Origin: Propionibacterium sp.
Lineage (GTDB): Bacteria > Actinomycetota > Actinomycetes > Propionibacteriales > Propionibacteriaceae
Length of the DNA: 29,756 nucleotides
Direction: 5' to 3'
NCBI GenBank assembly: GCA_022837595.1
Contig: JALHFX010000056.1
Span: 1-29,756, forward strand
In this document: positions 9,147 to 15,633 of the stretch, in pieces
How the letters are laid out: each line of letters opens with the position of its first letter
How positions within the stretch are numbered: the stretch's first letter is position 1
The notes under the pieces: generated by a model
What the model was told of the DNA's origin: nothing
The model's database searches: none
Seen by the model: the letters and a program-made list of their open reading frames with translations, nothing else
Made by a program: the position numbers and the translations under genes

Positions 9147-9401
9147 ATGTCATTCCTTTCATGGATTATCCTGGGCCTGATCGCAGGATCGATTTCCAAA
9201 TCTGTCGTTGGCGGTGGCGGCGGCGGATGGTTCATGACGCTGCTGCTGGGTGTTCTCGGCGCAGTCGTCGGCGGCTGGATTTCCTCAGGACTGTTCAACA
9301 TCTCACTGCGAGGCTTCTTCAGCCCCGTCACGTGGATCATCGCCATCCTCGGAGGTTTCCTCGTGACCTTCCTCTACAACAAGCTGACGCACAAAGCCTG
9401 A
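9147..9401 (+). CDS. GlsB/YeaQ/YmgE-family small stress membrane protein
   Basis: This 84-residue inner-membrane protein belongs to the transglycosylase-associated (GlsB/YeaQ/YmgE) family, often induced by general stress; its biochemical role is unsettled. The pattern is typical: a first helix SFLSWIILGLIAGSIS, a glycine-rich turn with six consecutive glycines (VVGGGGGGWF), a second helix (LLLGVLGAVVGGWISSGLF), and a third helix (WIIAILGGFLVTFLY) ending in a short basic tail. The gene stands alone, divergent from pcrA. It is followed by a strong intrinsic terminator, so it is probably a single-gene unit. Confidence 0.88.
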   Translation: MSFLSWIILGLIAGSISKSVVGGGGGGWFMTLLLGVLGAVVGGWISSGLFNISLRGFFSPVTWIIAILGGFLVTFLYNKLTHKA

Positions 9402-9423
9402 CGACTCCATCCCGAGCTCAGAT

Positions 9424-9467
9424 CAAACGCTCGTCCTCCTTGATCGGGGGACGAGCGTTTGGCTTTT
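9424..9467 (+). terminator. Intrinsic terminator after the GlsB-type gene
   Basis: A perfect 13-bp stem (9424-9436 pairing with 9449-9461) encloses a 12-base loop. It is followed on the plus strand by GCTTTTC. It lies 23 bases after the stop codon and before the repeat array, so plus-strand transcription should mostly end here rather than enter the array. Confidence 0.85.
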
Positions 9468-9671
9468 CGTCCGCATCATCGTCCGCGTCCTCGTCTCGGG
9501 TTGGATCGTCTGCTGCCGGATCCGCGGTCTGGTGGCGGCTCCTCGTCCTCCCGCAGCCGTTCCCCGCAGCCCGTCCGTCCGCAGCCCGTCCTCCCGCAGC
9601 CGCTACCGAAAGTCGCTCCAGCTACCGAAAAGCACCCCCACCCCAACAGCGGCTACCGAAAGTCGCAAAAA

Positions 9672-9689
9672 CTACCGAACATTCGGTAG
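9672..9689. repeat. Palindromic core of array 1, first copy
   Basis: CTACCGAACATTCGGTAG has 8-bp arms that are perfect inverted copies, with a central CA. Repeat units on both sides point towards it. Confidence 0.9.
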
Positions 9690-9929
9690 CCGCTGCAATT
9701 CTCGGTAGCCGCTGCGCCAGGGCCCGTCACTTTCGGTAGCCGCTCCACCACGACCCGGCACTTTCGGTAGCCGCTGCACCACGACCCGGCACTTTCGGTA
9801 GCCGCTGCACCAAAGCGGACGACCAACCCAAGCCAGCACCAGGCAGCAGACTCCCCGTCCGCCCCTGGACTGACACCAGCTACCGAAAAGCACCGCCACC
9901 CCAACAGCGGCTACCGAGAGTCGCAGAAA

Positions 9930-9947
9930 CTACCGAACATTCGGTAG
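9930..9947. repeat. Palindromic core of array 1, second copy
   Basis: This is the identical 18-bp core CTACCGAACATTCGGTAG, 258 bases after the first. It is again flanked at 19 bp on each side by further inward-facing heptamers. Confidence 0.9.
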
Positions 9948-10131
9948 CCGCTGAAATTCTCGGTAGCCGCTGCACCTGGACCCGACACTTTCGGTAGCCG
10001 CTGCACCCGGACCCGACACTTTCGGTAGCGGCTGCACCAGGACCCGCCACTTCCGGTAGCCGCTGCACCAAAGCGGACGACCAACCCAAGCCGGCACCAG
10101 GCAGCAGACCCGCCCTCCGACCCGTTGGGAC

Positions 10132-10818
10132 TCAGACCAGCTTCCGATCGGTCGCCCATTTCGTGAGCTGATAGCGGTTCGACAGCTGCAACTTGCGCAG
10201 CACGCTAGAAACGTGGGTCTCAACGGTCTTGATCGAGATGAACAGCTCCTTGGCGACCTCTTTGTATGAGTAGCCACGAGCGATCAGCTTCATGACTTCC
10301 CGCTCGCGCTGGCTGAGCCGATCAAGGTCCTCGTCGATCGACGCGACGTCGATCGAACCGGAGAAGGCGTCCAGGACGAACCCAGCGAGCCGGGGCGAGA
10401 AGACCGCATCGCCGGTAGCCACGCGTCCGATCGCCTCGATCAGGTCTTCCGTGCTGATCGACTTGGTGACGTATCCACGCGCGCCGGCCCTGATCACCCC
10501 GATCACATCCTCAGCTGCATCGCTGACCGATAACGCCAAGAACCTCACCTTCGGCAACGTCTCGTGTACCTGTTTGACGACCTCCGCACCGCCCCCACCA
10601 GGCAGGTGGACGTCGAGCAGCACGACATCGGGCACGGTCGCCACGATGGCCGCCACAGAGCTGGACACATCCTCACCCTCACCGACGACCTCGACTCGTT
10701 CGGGAGCCTGCTCCAACTCGTGACGCACCCCCGCTCGGAAGATGCCGTGGTCGTCCACCAGGACCACCCGCCACGGACCGGTGTGCTCGAGTGTGGGTTC
10801 GGACTGGGCACTGGTCAT
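10132..10818 (-). CDS. NarL/FixJ-family response regulator (EsrR/LiaR-like)
   Basis: This DNA-binding response regulator of 228 residues pairs with the histidine kinase encoded just upstream. The receiver domain (about 16-130) has the acidic pair Asp22-Asp23, phosphoacceptor Asp69 in VVLLDVHLP, a switch Ser97 and Lys119. The C-terminal LuxR-type helix-turn-helix (about 163-225) reads LSQREREVMKLIARGYSYKE, then KTVETHVSSVLRKL. Its ATG overlaps the kinase stop by 4 bases (ATGA), so the pair is translationally coupled. Divergent PspC/LiaF-like genes suggest an envelope-stress regulon like EsrISR of Corynebacterium glutamicum; this target is inferred. The 3' end abuts repeat array 1, which may form part of its 3' untranslated region. 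Confidence 0.93.
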   Translation of the reverse strand: MTSAQSEPTLEHTGPWRVVLVDDHGIFRAGVRHELEQAPERVEVVGEGEDVSSSVAAIVATVPDVVLLDVHLPGGGGAEVVKQVHETLPKVRFLALSVSDAAEDVIGVIRAGARGYVTKSISTEDLIEAIGRVATGDAVFSPRLAGFVLDAFSGSIDVASIDEDLDRLSQREREVMKLIARGYSYKEVAKELFISIKTVETHVSSVLRKLQLSNRYQLTKWATDRKLV

Positions 10819-12188
10819 GCCGTCATCTCCAATCTGATCTCGGTTCCCTCACCTGAGGCCGAGCGAATCTGCGCACTGCCGCCATGGCGTTCCATGCGGC
10901 CGATGATCGACGAACGGATACCCATCCGATCGTCGGCCACCTCGGCCAAATCAAAACCCTTGCCGCGATCGCGAACGAAAACCTGGACGAACTGCCCCTC
11001 GTCGCTCGGTTCAACCTCAGCATAGACATCAATGCCCGGCGCCCCGGAGTGCTTCGCAGCGTTCATCATCGCTTCCCGCGCCGCTTGGACGAGTGCCCGC
11101 AGCCCCTCGTTCAGCTCGATATCTCCGACGCAGACAACCTCAACCGGAATACCGCGTTCGTCCTCAACCTCGCCGCCGGCCTCGGTCAGCGCGGCCCTCA
11201 ACGTCGAGGGTCCCGTCTGGTCGGCATAGAGCCAGGCACGAAGCTCGCGCTCCTGCCGCCGCGCCAAGCTGGCAACCTGCTTGGGATCATCGGCTTGGCG
11301 TTGAATGAGCGCAAGGGTTTGCAATACCGAGTCATGCAGATGCGCGGCCATATCCGCTCTGGTATCGGCGATCAGTTTCTCTTCATGTGCGGCGGCCATC
11401 GTGCGTCGATAGCGCAGGATCCAGGGAGCTGCCACAACCAGGACCCCGGCCACGCTCAGCCCCGAGACCATCGCGACCAACGGCAATTGGCTGATGCCTC
11501 CTCGGGAGGCGGCCAGCAATGCGCCCGCACAACCAATCAACGCCATGCCTCCGACGACCCGCAATACTTCAACACCCTTCCTGGTGTCGAAGGCTCGGCT
11601 GACCCAGCGATTCCCACGGGTGGGATTCTCCCGGGTGGTCGCAGTTCGGCTCTCAGCAGGCGCAGACTCATCGTCCGCCTGCAACCAAACCAGACCGACG
11701 CCCACCGCCGCCAAAATGATCGGCCAGAAGAACGGACTCGCTAGGCCGAGCCCGAAAACACGGGCAAGCATGATCAGTCCGATTCCGACCATGCCGATGG
11801 CGACCACCCGCCCGTAGCTCACCGTCTTCGGACGATCAACCTGGCGCATACCTTGATGGCTGGCAGCGGTCAGTCCGGGAGGCTGATCAGGGGGCGGCGG
11901 TTCGGGCATCAAGATCCACAAGACCGCGTAGACACCGATGGTCAACATGTTCGTGAAAGCAAGCCCGACGAAACAGAGCCGCACGAGCCAGGTCGGCCAA
12001 CCGAGGTGATGAGCGATACCCGCCGCGACACCCCCCAACCAAGCATCCGACCGGCTACGGCTCAGCCCAGGACGAGACGGCGGCCCAGGGGACGAGGAGG
12101 GCGGCATCTGCGAGGATGGCTGCGGCAAGCGCGGCCCGGACGCAGCGTGCAGTGGCTGCTGATAGTCAGGGTCCGGGGCACTCGTCAC
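10815..12188 (-). CDS. PspC-domain sensor histidine kinase (EsrS-like)
   Basis: A 457-residue membrane kinase. Residues 1-45 are Pro/Ser-rich. A PspC domain follows (about 42-95: SRSRSDAWLGGVAAGIAHHLG, split at the helix by the LVRLCFVGLAF segment). Further membrane helices lie at about 128-170 and 208-260. The dimerisation/phosphotransfer helix contains HLHDSVLQTLALIQ with His285 as phosphoacceptor. The ATPase has EAMMNAAKHSG (N box, Asn376), DRGKGFD (Asp407) and a glycine-rich GEGTEIRL end. It lacks a large external sensor, as in intramembrane-sensing kinases. The start is GTG 12188, with GAAGG directly before it, so spacing is poor. It is divergent from a PspC/LiaF-like gene, the arrangement of EsrI with EsrSR. 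Confidence 0.92.
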   Translation of the reverse strand: MTSAPDPDYQQPLHAASGPRLPQPSSQMPPSSSPGPPSRPGLSRSRSDAWLGGVAAGIAHHLGWPTWLVRLCFVGLAFTNMLTIGVYAVLWILMPEPPPPDQPPGLTAASHQGMRQVDRPKTVSYGRVVAIGMVGIGLIMLARVFGLGLASPFFWPIILAAVGVGLVWLQADDESAPAESRTATTRENPTRGNRWVSRAFDTRKGVEVLRVVGGMALIGCAGALLAASRGGISQLPLVAMVSGLSVAGVLVVAAPWILRYRRTMAAAHEEKLIADTRADMAAHLHDSVLQTLALIQRQADDPKQVASLARRQERELRAWLYADQTGPSTLRAALTEAGGEVEDERGIPVEVVCVGDIELNEGLRALVQAAREAMMNAAKHSGAPGIDVYAEVEPSDEGQFVQVFVRDRGKGFDLAEVADDRMGIRSSIIGRMERHGGSAQIRSASGEGTEIRLEMTA

Positions 12189-12355
12189 CCTTCAAGGTTC
12201 ACACGTTCGGCCGCGCAATTCCAACGACTTCTACCCCGAAGACCCCCGCAGATGAGGGGCTTACGACTAACAACGCATGTTTTTGATCAATTTCCGGGTC
12301 TGCTCCGGGTCCAGATCGGTACGGTAAGCCGAAACCAACGACCAGACTAGAGGCC

Positions 12356-13406
12356 ATGTCCGCCAGCACGCCACCGCCACCTGACCGGTGGCCGTTGCGT
12401 CCCGATCTTCCTCGGCCGTCTCGTGACTGGGCGGCCGAGTTTCTTGAGCTGAGACGCACTCCTGCGCGCGGCAACCTCACCGGCCTCAGTGAAGCGATCG
12501 CGGATTGGTTGAACATCGACGTGCTGCTGGTGCGTTCTCTCTTCGTCCTGACCGGACTGTTCTCAGGTATCGGCGTGATCGCCTATGTCATCGGTTGGAT
12601 GCTGACCCGCGCCTCGACGACTGGGACGGCTCCCCTCGACCAGATCGGCGGACGCTGGCGTCGCGAGCCGCCGCACGTTGTTGCGAGCTGGGCACTGGCC
12701 GTCGGCATCATCGCAACTCTGCTGGTTGGCGCCATCATGGGGATCGGATGGCTGAGGATTCGCGCGATCGGCGCGAAGCGTGCGCTACTGGACCCCGCCA
12801 GACCCGCATGCCGTGACGCCAGCTCCCAAGACTCACGATCGGGTCGCGTTGATGATCACCATCGTCACGCTGATCCTGGCTACCGGAGTCGGAGTCGTCG
12901 TCTCTTTGGGATTCCCCGATCTGGTCATCATGCCGCTGGCCGCCGCGCTAGCCGTCATCGGGTTGGGGTTGCTGGTGATCGCCAAGCGAGCGCACGGGCT
13001 GGGACTGATCATCCCCGGTGCGATGCTCGCGGCGTTGCTGGCCGGGGTGACGATCACGATGCCGCCGACAATGAACGACTCGATGCTCTACCGCGTCGGA
13101 CCGACCCAGCCGGCCAACGTACGCCTCTACGGTGAGCAAGAGACCATGGACATCACGACCATGGAGATCAGCGAGGACGAGCGCTGGCAGATTGAACTTG
13201 ACCACGCCGAGCTCGAGCTGATCATTCCGGCCGATCAGAACATCGTTGTCGAAGCCTCCTACGACAACTCGATGCTCACCCTGCCGAAGGGCATCTTCAG
13301 CGGGTCGGGGCATGCCAGCACCGAGCAGATCGTCGATGAAGTTCGGCCCACGTTAGTGATCGAGATCTTCGCGAACGAATCCCAGCTGTGGGTGAGCGCA
13401 TCGTGA
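12356..13406 (+). pseudogene. PspC/LiaF-like membrane protein (EsrI-like) with apparent frameshift
   Basis: Frame 1 starts at ATG 12356 and encodes a Pro-rich head, a PspC domain (NLTGLSEAIADWLNIDVLLV and following helix GVIAYVIGWML), then another helix ending AIMGIGWLRIRAIG near 12770. From there the frame turns into Arg/His/Asp-rich out-of-frame sequence ending at 13135. The continuing frame, readable from about 12756 and containing a GTG at 12780 (VRYWTPPDPHAVTPAPK), encodes two or more helices. It ends in a beta-rich domain (WQIELDHAELELIIPADQN) like the C-terminal domain of LiaF/EsrI proteins, with its stop at 13406. Joining the two gives about 350 residues, a sensible length. The join needs one extra base removed, or two added, between 12756 and 12785. 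If real, the putative inhibitor of the kinase is lost; sequencing error is the alternative. Confidence 0.7.
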
Positions 13407-13594
13407 AGCGGCGTCCGAGCCTACCGGCGATCATCTGGGGATCCGCGTTCATCGTGATCGCTGCCCTCAGTGGACTGCGGCAGTTCGGTGTGCTCACCAC
13501 GATGACCTTCTGGGGTGTCCTCGCGCCGCTCGGGCTAATCGTCGTCGGGGCGTTGGGCCTGGTATTGAGTAGCAACGGCGACAAGAACCACTGA
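13403..13594 (+). CDS. Small two-helix membrane protein of the PspC locus
   Basis: A 63-residue protein starting at GTG 13403, overlapping the previous stop by 4 bases (GTGA). A GTG five codons upstream (13388) is less likely. A basic head (VKRRPSLP) is followed by helix AIIWGSAFIVIAALSGL, a short link (RQFGVLTTM), a second helix FWGVLAPLGLIVVGALGLVL and a polar end SSNGDKNH. The tight overlap ties it to the PspC/LiaF-like gene. I do not recognise a named family and assign no function beyond likely membership of the envelope-stress operon. Confidence 0.75.
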   Translation: MKRRPSLPAIIWGSAFIVIAALSGLRQFGVLTTMTFWGVLAPLGLIVVGALGLVLSSNGDKNH

Positions 13595-13644
13595 ATCCGG
13601 CATCGCTAGCGCGCTGGCCGAATATAAGAAGGGAGAATGGATCC

Positions 13645-13962
13645 ATGAGTACCCGCAAACTAGTCCGTAGCCGGGATCACCGTGTCATTGCAGGCGTCTG
13701 CGGAGGCATCGGCGATTACTTCGGCATCGATCCGATCATCATCCGTGTGATCGCAGTAGTGCTTGGCCTGTTCAGCCTCGGCGGTGCCTGCGCAGCCTAT
13801 GTGGTGGCCTGGCTGGCTATCCCCGATCAAGGCAGCGGCGACACCGGAGCCGATCAGCTCTACACGCGCTATGGGGACTACCGACGCCGCCGCGACGCTC
13901 GCAATGCTGCCGCCCAGCCGCCGGACGAAGAAACTCCGTCGGACAAGTTCAGCGCCGACTAA
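13645..13962 (+). CDS. PspC-domain membrane protein
   Basis: A 105-residue protein consisting of one PspC domain and a charged tail. The domain reads KLVRSRDHRVIAGVCGGIGD, then YFGIDPIIIRV, and a membrane helix (about 36-58, VVLGLFSLGGACAAYVVAWL) closing with AIPDQ, all typical. The tail (about 60-105) is rich in Arg, Asp and Glu and probably cytoplasmic. The ATG follows a good AAGGGAG ribosome site. It is the third PspC-bearing gene in this cluster, 50 bases after the small membrane protein. PspC proteins take part in membrane-stress responses; the exact role here is unknown. A strong hairpin follows. Confidence 0.9.
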   Translation: MSTRKLVRSRDHRVIAGVCGGIGDYFGIDPIIIRVIAVVLGLFSLGGACAAYVVAWLAIPDQGSGDTGADQLYTRYGDYRRRRDARNAAAQPPDEETPSDKFSAD

Positions 13963-13999
13963 TCGATCGTCCTTAGCGACTGACGAACGACAACATCGC

Positions 14000-14038
14000 C
14001 GAAGTGGCCAGCCGACCGTCGGTCGGCTGGCCACTTCG
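14000..14038. terminator. Bidirectional terminator hairpin between converging genes
   Basis: An 18-bp perfect stem (14000-14017 with 14021-14038) encloses a 3-base loop GTC. It lies between the PspC gene and the converging hydrolase gene, so it can serve both strands. There is no T tract on either side, as is common in GC-rich actinobacteria. Confidence 0.8.
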
Positions 14039-14056
14039 CTGTCTGACTGGCAAGGC

Positions 14057-15514
14057 TCATCCTCGGCCTTCTTCGAGTTCGAGTAGCAGTCGGTGTAACT
14101 CGTCTGCCTGCTCGAATGCTACGGAATGACCTGCATCAGGAAGATCTATCCATTGCTTGGCCGGTGCCGCCAGCGACTCGAACCATTCGCGAGCCGGTTC
14201 TGTGCGGGCAGTCAGCTCGTGTTCCCCGGCGAGGACGATCACCCTCACCTCCAGTGTCGCGGCGTCGCGCCGCAGATCGACATCTTGCAGCTGTGGGTAG
14301 AGCTGGGAGAAGACGTCGAGCAAACCACGCATGACGTTCACCTTCTCGATCAGCGAGTATTCGCGTCCGAACACACCGTAGGGTCCCAGATTCGCCTGCT
14401 GCCCCCTGAGCAGGTAGTTGGCAGGCGGCGTGTAGTCACCTTCGAGCAGCGGATAGTAGGACATCACCGTCGCATAGTCGAACACGCTGCGATATGGCGG
14501 GCGGCCCATAGTGGCAAGCCTCGCCACCAGCTTGCCGTCCCCGTCGCTCATTGCAGCACCGACCAGGTCGCGGTAGATGGCCTCATCAGTCTCCAGCGGA
14601 GCCACCATCTGTCCGCTGCCGATGAACGCATGGAAAAGCTCTGGTTCCTGGTGAGCGGCAAGCACCCCGAGCAGCGACCCCCAGGATTCGCCGAGCAGAT
14701 AGACCTTCTGCTGACCGTAGCGCTCGGCCAGCCAGCGTGCGAGCTCGATGGTGTCCCGGACGCTACGTTCCAAGCTCAATGCCTGCCCACCCAGGCAAGG
14801 ATACGACTTACCGGTGCCCCGCTGATCCCAGCCGACGACCAGGAAATCGTTGGTCACAGGCTCGAAGAGCACCCGCGAGTAGGCCAGATCGCTCTGTCCG
14901 GGCCCGCCGCTCAGATACAACAAGATCGGTAGATCATCGCGGGCACCGCGCACTTCGAGCCACTGTTCGCACCCGTTCAACTCGACGGGTATCAACTCGG
15001 CCACCTGGCCATCGCTTTGGCTAGGGTCGGCGCCCTTCGGTGAACTCGCCGGCACGAACAGGAACACCGCGATCAACGCCAACACCACCGAACCGACGAC
15101 TACCCCGGTGCGCCGGCCAGGGCCGGCGACGCGCCAAGCGGAACCGGTAAGGATGGCCAGGCAGCCCAACGGCCAGGCGACGATGCGTCCGAGAACAAAT
15201 GCCAGCACGCCGAACGACGAGCCGGAATTCAACGGTCCGCCGGTCGGAAGCGGAGAGCCGAGACGAAACAGTTCGAAGACGATCACGAAGGCGATCGGCG
15301 CGATCAGTATCGTCCACCGTGAGCGGGCGGCGGCGCCCGCCAGCAGACCGCAAGCCAGACCGCCGACAATCAACACGAGCCCGTCTACTGCTGTCACCGG
15401 ACCGCGAGGCTGGAACCACGCCATCAGAGCTGCGAACGTGGCACCGCACAAGATAGCTATCAGAACCCGCTTGGGTACCCGGCGGGGCTGATCGGTAGTT
15501 GACGACGTTGTCAT
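14057..15514 (-). CDS. Membrane-anchored S33-type alpha/beta hydrolase (prolyl aminopeptidase-like)
   Basis: The N-terminal third is a membrane domain with about five hydrophobic segments (for example VLIAILCGATFAALMAW and VVLALIAVFLFV). A hydrolase domain resembling the proline iminopeptidase family then follows. Its motifs are the oxyanion loop LSGGPGQS, GWDQRGTGKS, the nucleophile elbow GESWGS, a possible acid in AGEHEL and the catalytic His in DAGHS. Counted from ATG 15514 these are Ser277, Glu431 or Glu433, and His463. The acid position carries Glu rather than the usual Asp. The ORF could start six codons earlier at a TTG (15532); neither start has an ideal ribosome site. Standing alone between converging PspC genes and guaA, it may cleave N-terminal residues from peptides at the membrane, but the substrate is unknown. 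Confidence 0.83.
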   Translation of the reverse strand: MTTSSTTDQPRRVPKRVLIAILCGATFAALMAWFQPRGPVTAVDGLVLIVGGLACGLLAGAAARSRWTILIAPIAFVIVFELFRLGSPLPTGGPLNSGSSFGVLAFVLGRIVAWPLGCLAILTGSAWRVAGPGRRTGVVVGSVVLALIAVFLFVPASSPKGADPSQSDGQVAELIPVELNGCEQWLEVRGARDDLPILLYLSGGPGQSDLAYSRVLFEPVTNDFLVVGWDQRGTGKSYPCLGGQALSLERSVRDTIELARWLAERYGQQKVYLLGESWGSLLGVLAAHQEPELFHAFIGSGQMVAPLETDEAIYRDLVGAAMSDGDGKLVARLATMGRPPYRSVFDYATVMSYYPLLEGDYTPPANYLLRGQQANLGPYGVFGREYSLIEKVNVMRGLLDVFSQLYPQLQDVDLRRDAATLEVRVIVLAGEHELTARTEPAREWFESLAAPAKQWIDLPDAGHSVAFEQADELHRLLLELEEGRG

Positions 15515-15633
15515 ACCTTTAGGATCGTTCAATCAGGCTCGCGATGCATCGGATCAGCGCCCCATCCGCAGGATCCATCTCGGGATGCGGGGTTCTGCCA
15601 GGGTAGCTCACGGATCTTTAGCCGCCCGATCGC

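Larger units (their letters stand above)
9597..10060. repeat. Palindrome-centred CTACCGA/TCGGTAG repeat array 1
   Basis: This fills most of the 730-base gene-free stretch 9402-10131. Right-facing heptamers CTACCGA begin at 9603, 9622, 9653, 9672, then left-facing TCGGTAG at 9683, 9702, 9733, 9764, 9795. A second series follows with CTACCGA at 9880, 9911, 9930 and TCGGTAG at 9941, 9960, 9991, 10022, plus a variant CCGGTAG near 10053. The common extended unit on the right-hand side is TTTCGGTAGCCGCTGC. Spacings are 19 or 31 bp, with 11 bp across each centre. A 31-bp period is not a multiple of three, so the short open frames inside are not credible genes. The stretch 9540-9600 before it holds degenerate GCAGCC motifs. 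Array 1 lies between converging genes and begins beyond the 9467 terminator. Confidence 0.93.
9621..10136. repeat. 258-bp tandem duplication inside array 1
   Basis: The segment 9621-9878 is repeated at 9879-10136 with an exact 258-base offset and only scattered substitutions. Landmarks at 9622/9880, 9672/9930, 9683/9941, 9733/9991 and the unrelated motif CAAAGCGGAC at 9811/10069 all keep the offset. No indel is evident, which points to a fairly recent duplication. The second copy ends at the 3' end of the response-regulator gene, whose last codons (CCAGCTTCCGAT on plus) resemble the start of the unit (CCAGCTACCGAA). Confidence 0.9.

Noticed and set aside
9597..10060. CRISPR array
   Set aside because: The conserved part is only about 7-16 bases, orientation switches at the cores, the spacers within each array are near-identical, and no cas gene is present.
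12750..12785. Programmed ribosomal frameshift in the PspC/LiaF-like gene
   Set aside because: No slippery heptamer or clear downstream pseudoknot is visible, and an indel is the simpler explanation.
12356..13135. A true 259-residue protein read to the 13135 stop
   Set aside because: After about 12780 the composition (Arg, His, Asp, Ser) is that of a shadow frame, while the overlapping frame encodes clear membrane helices and a LiaF-like domain.
15515..15633. Terminator for guaA downstream of 15634
   Set aside because: Only a bulged, weak inverted repeat around CCCCATCCGCA is present, and the hairpin has no T tract, so I did not annotate it.
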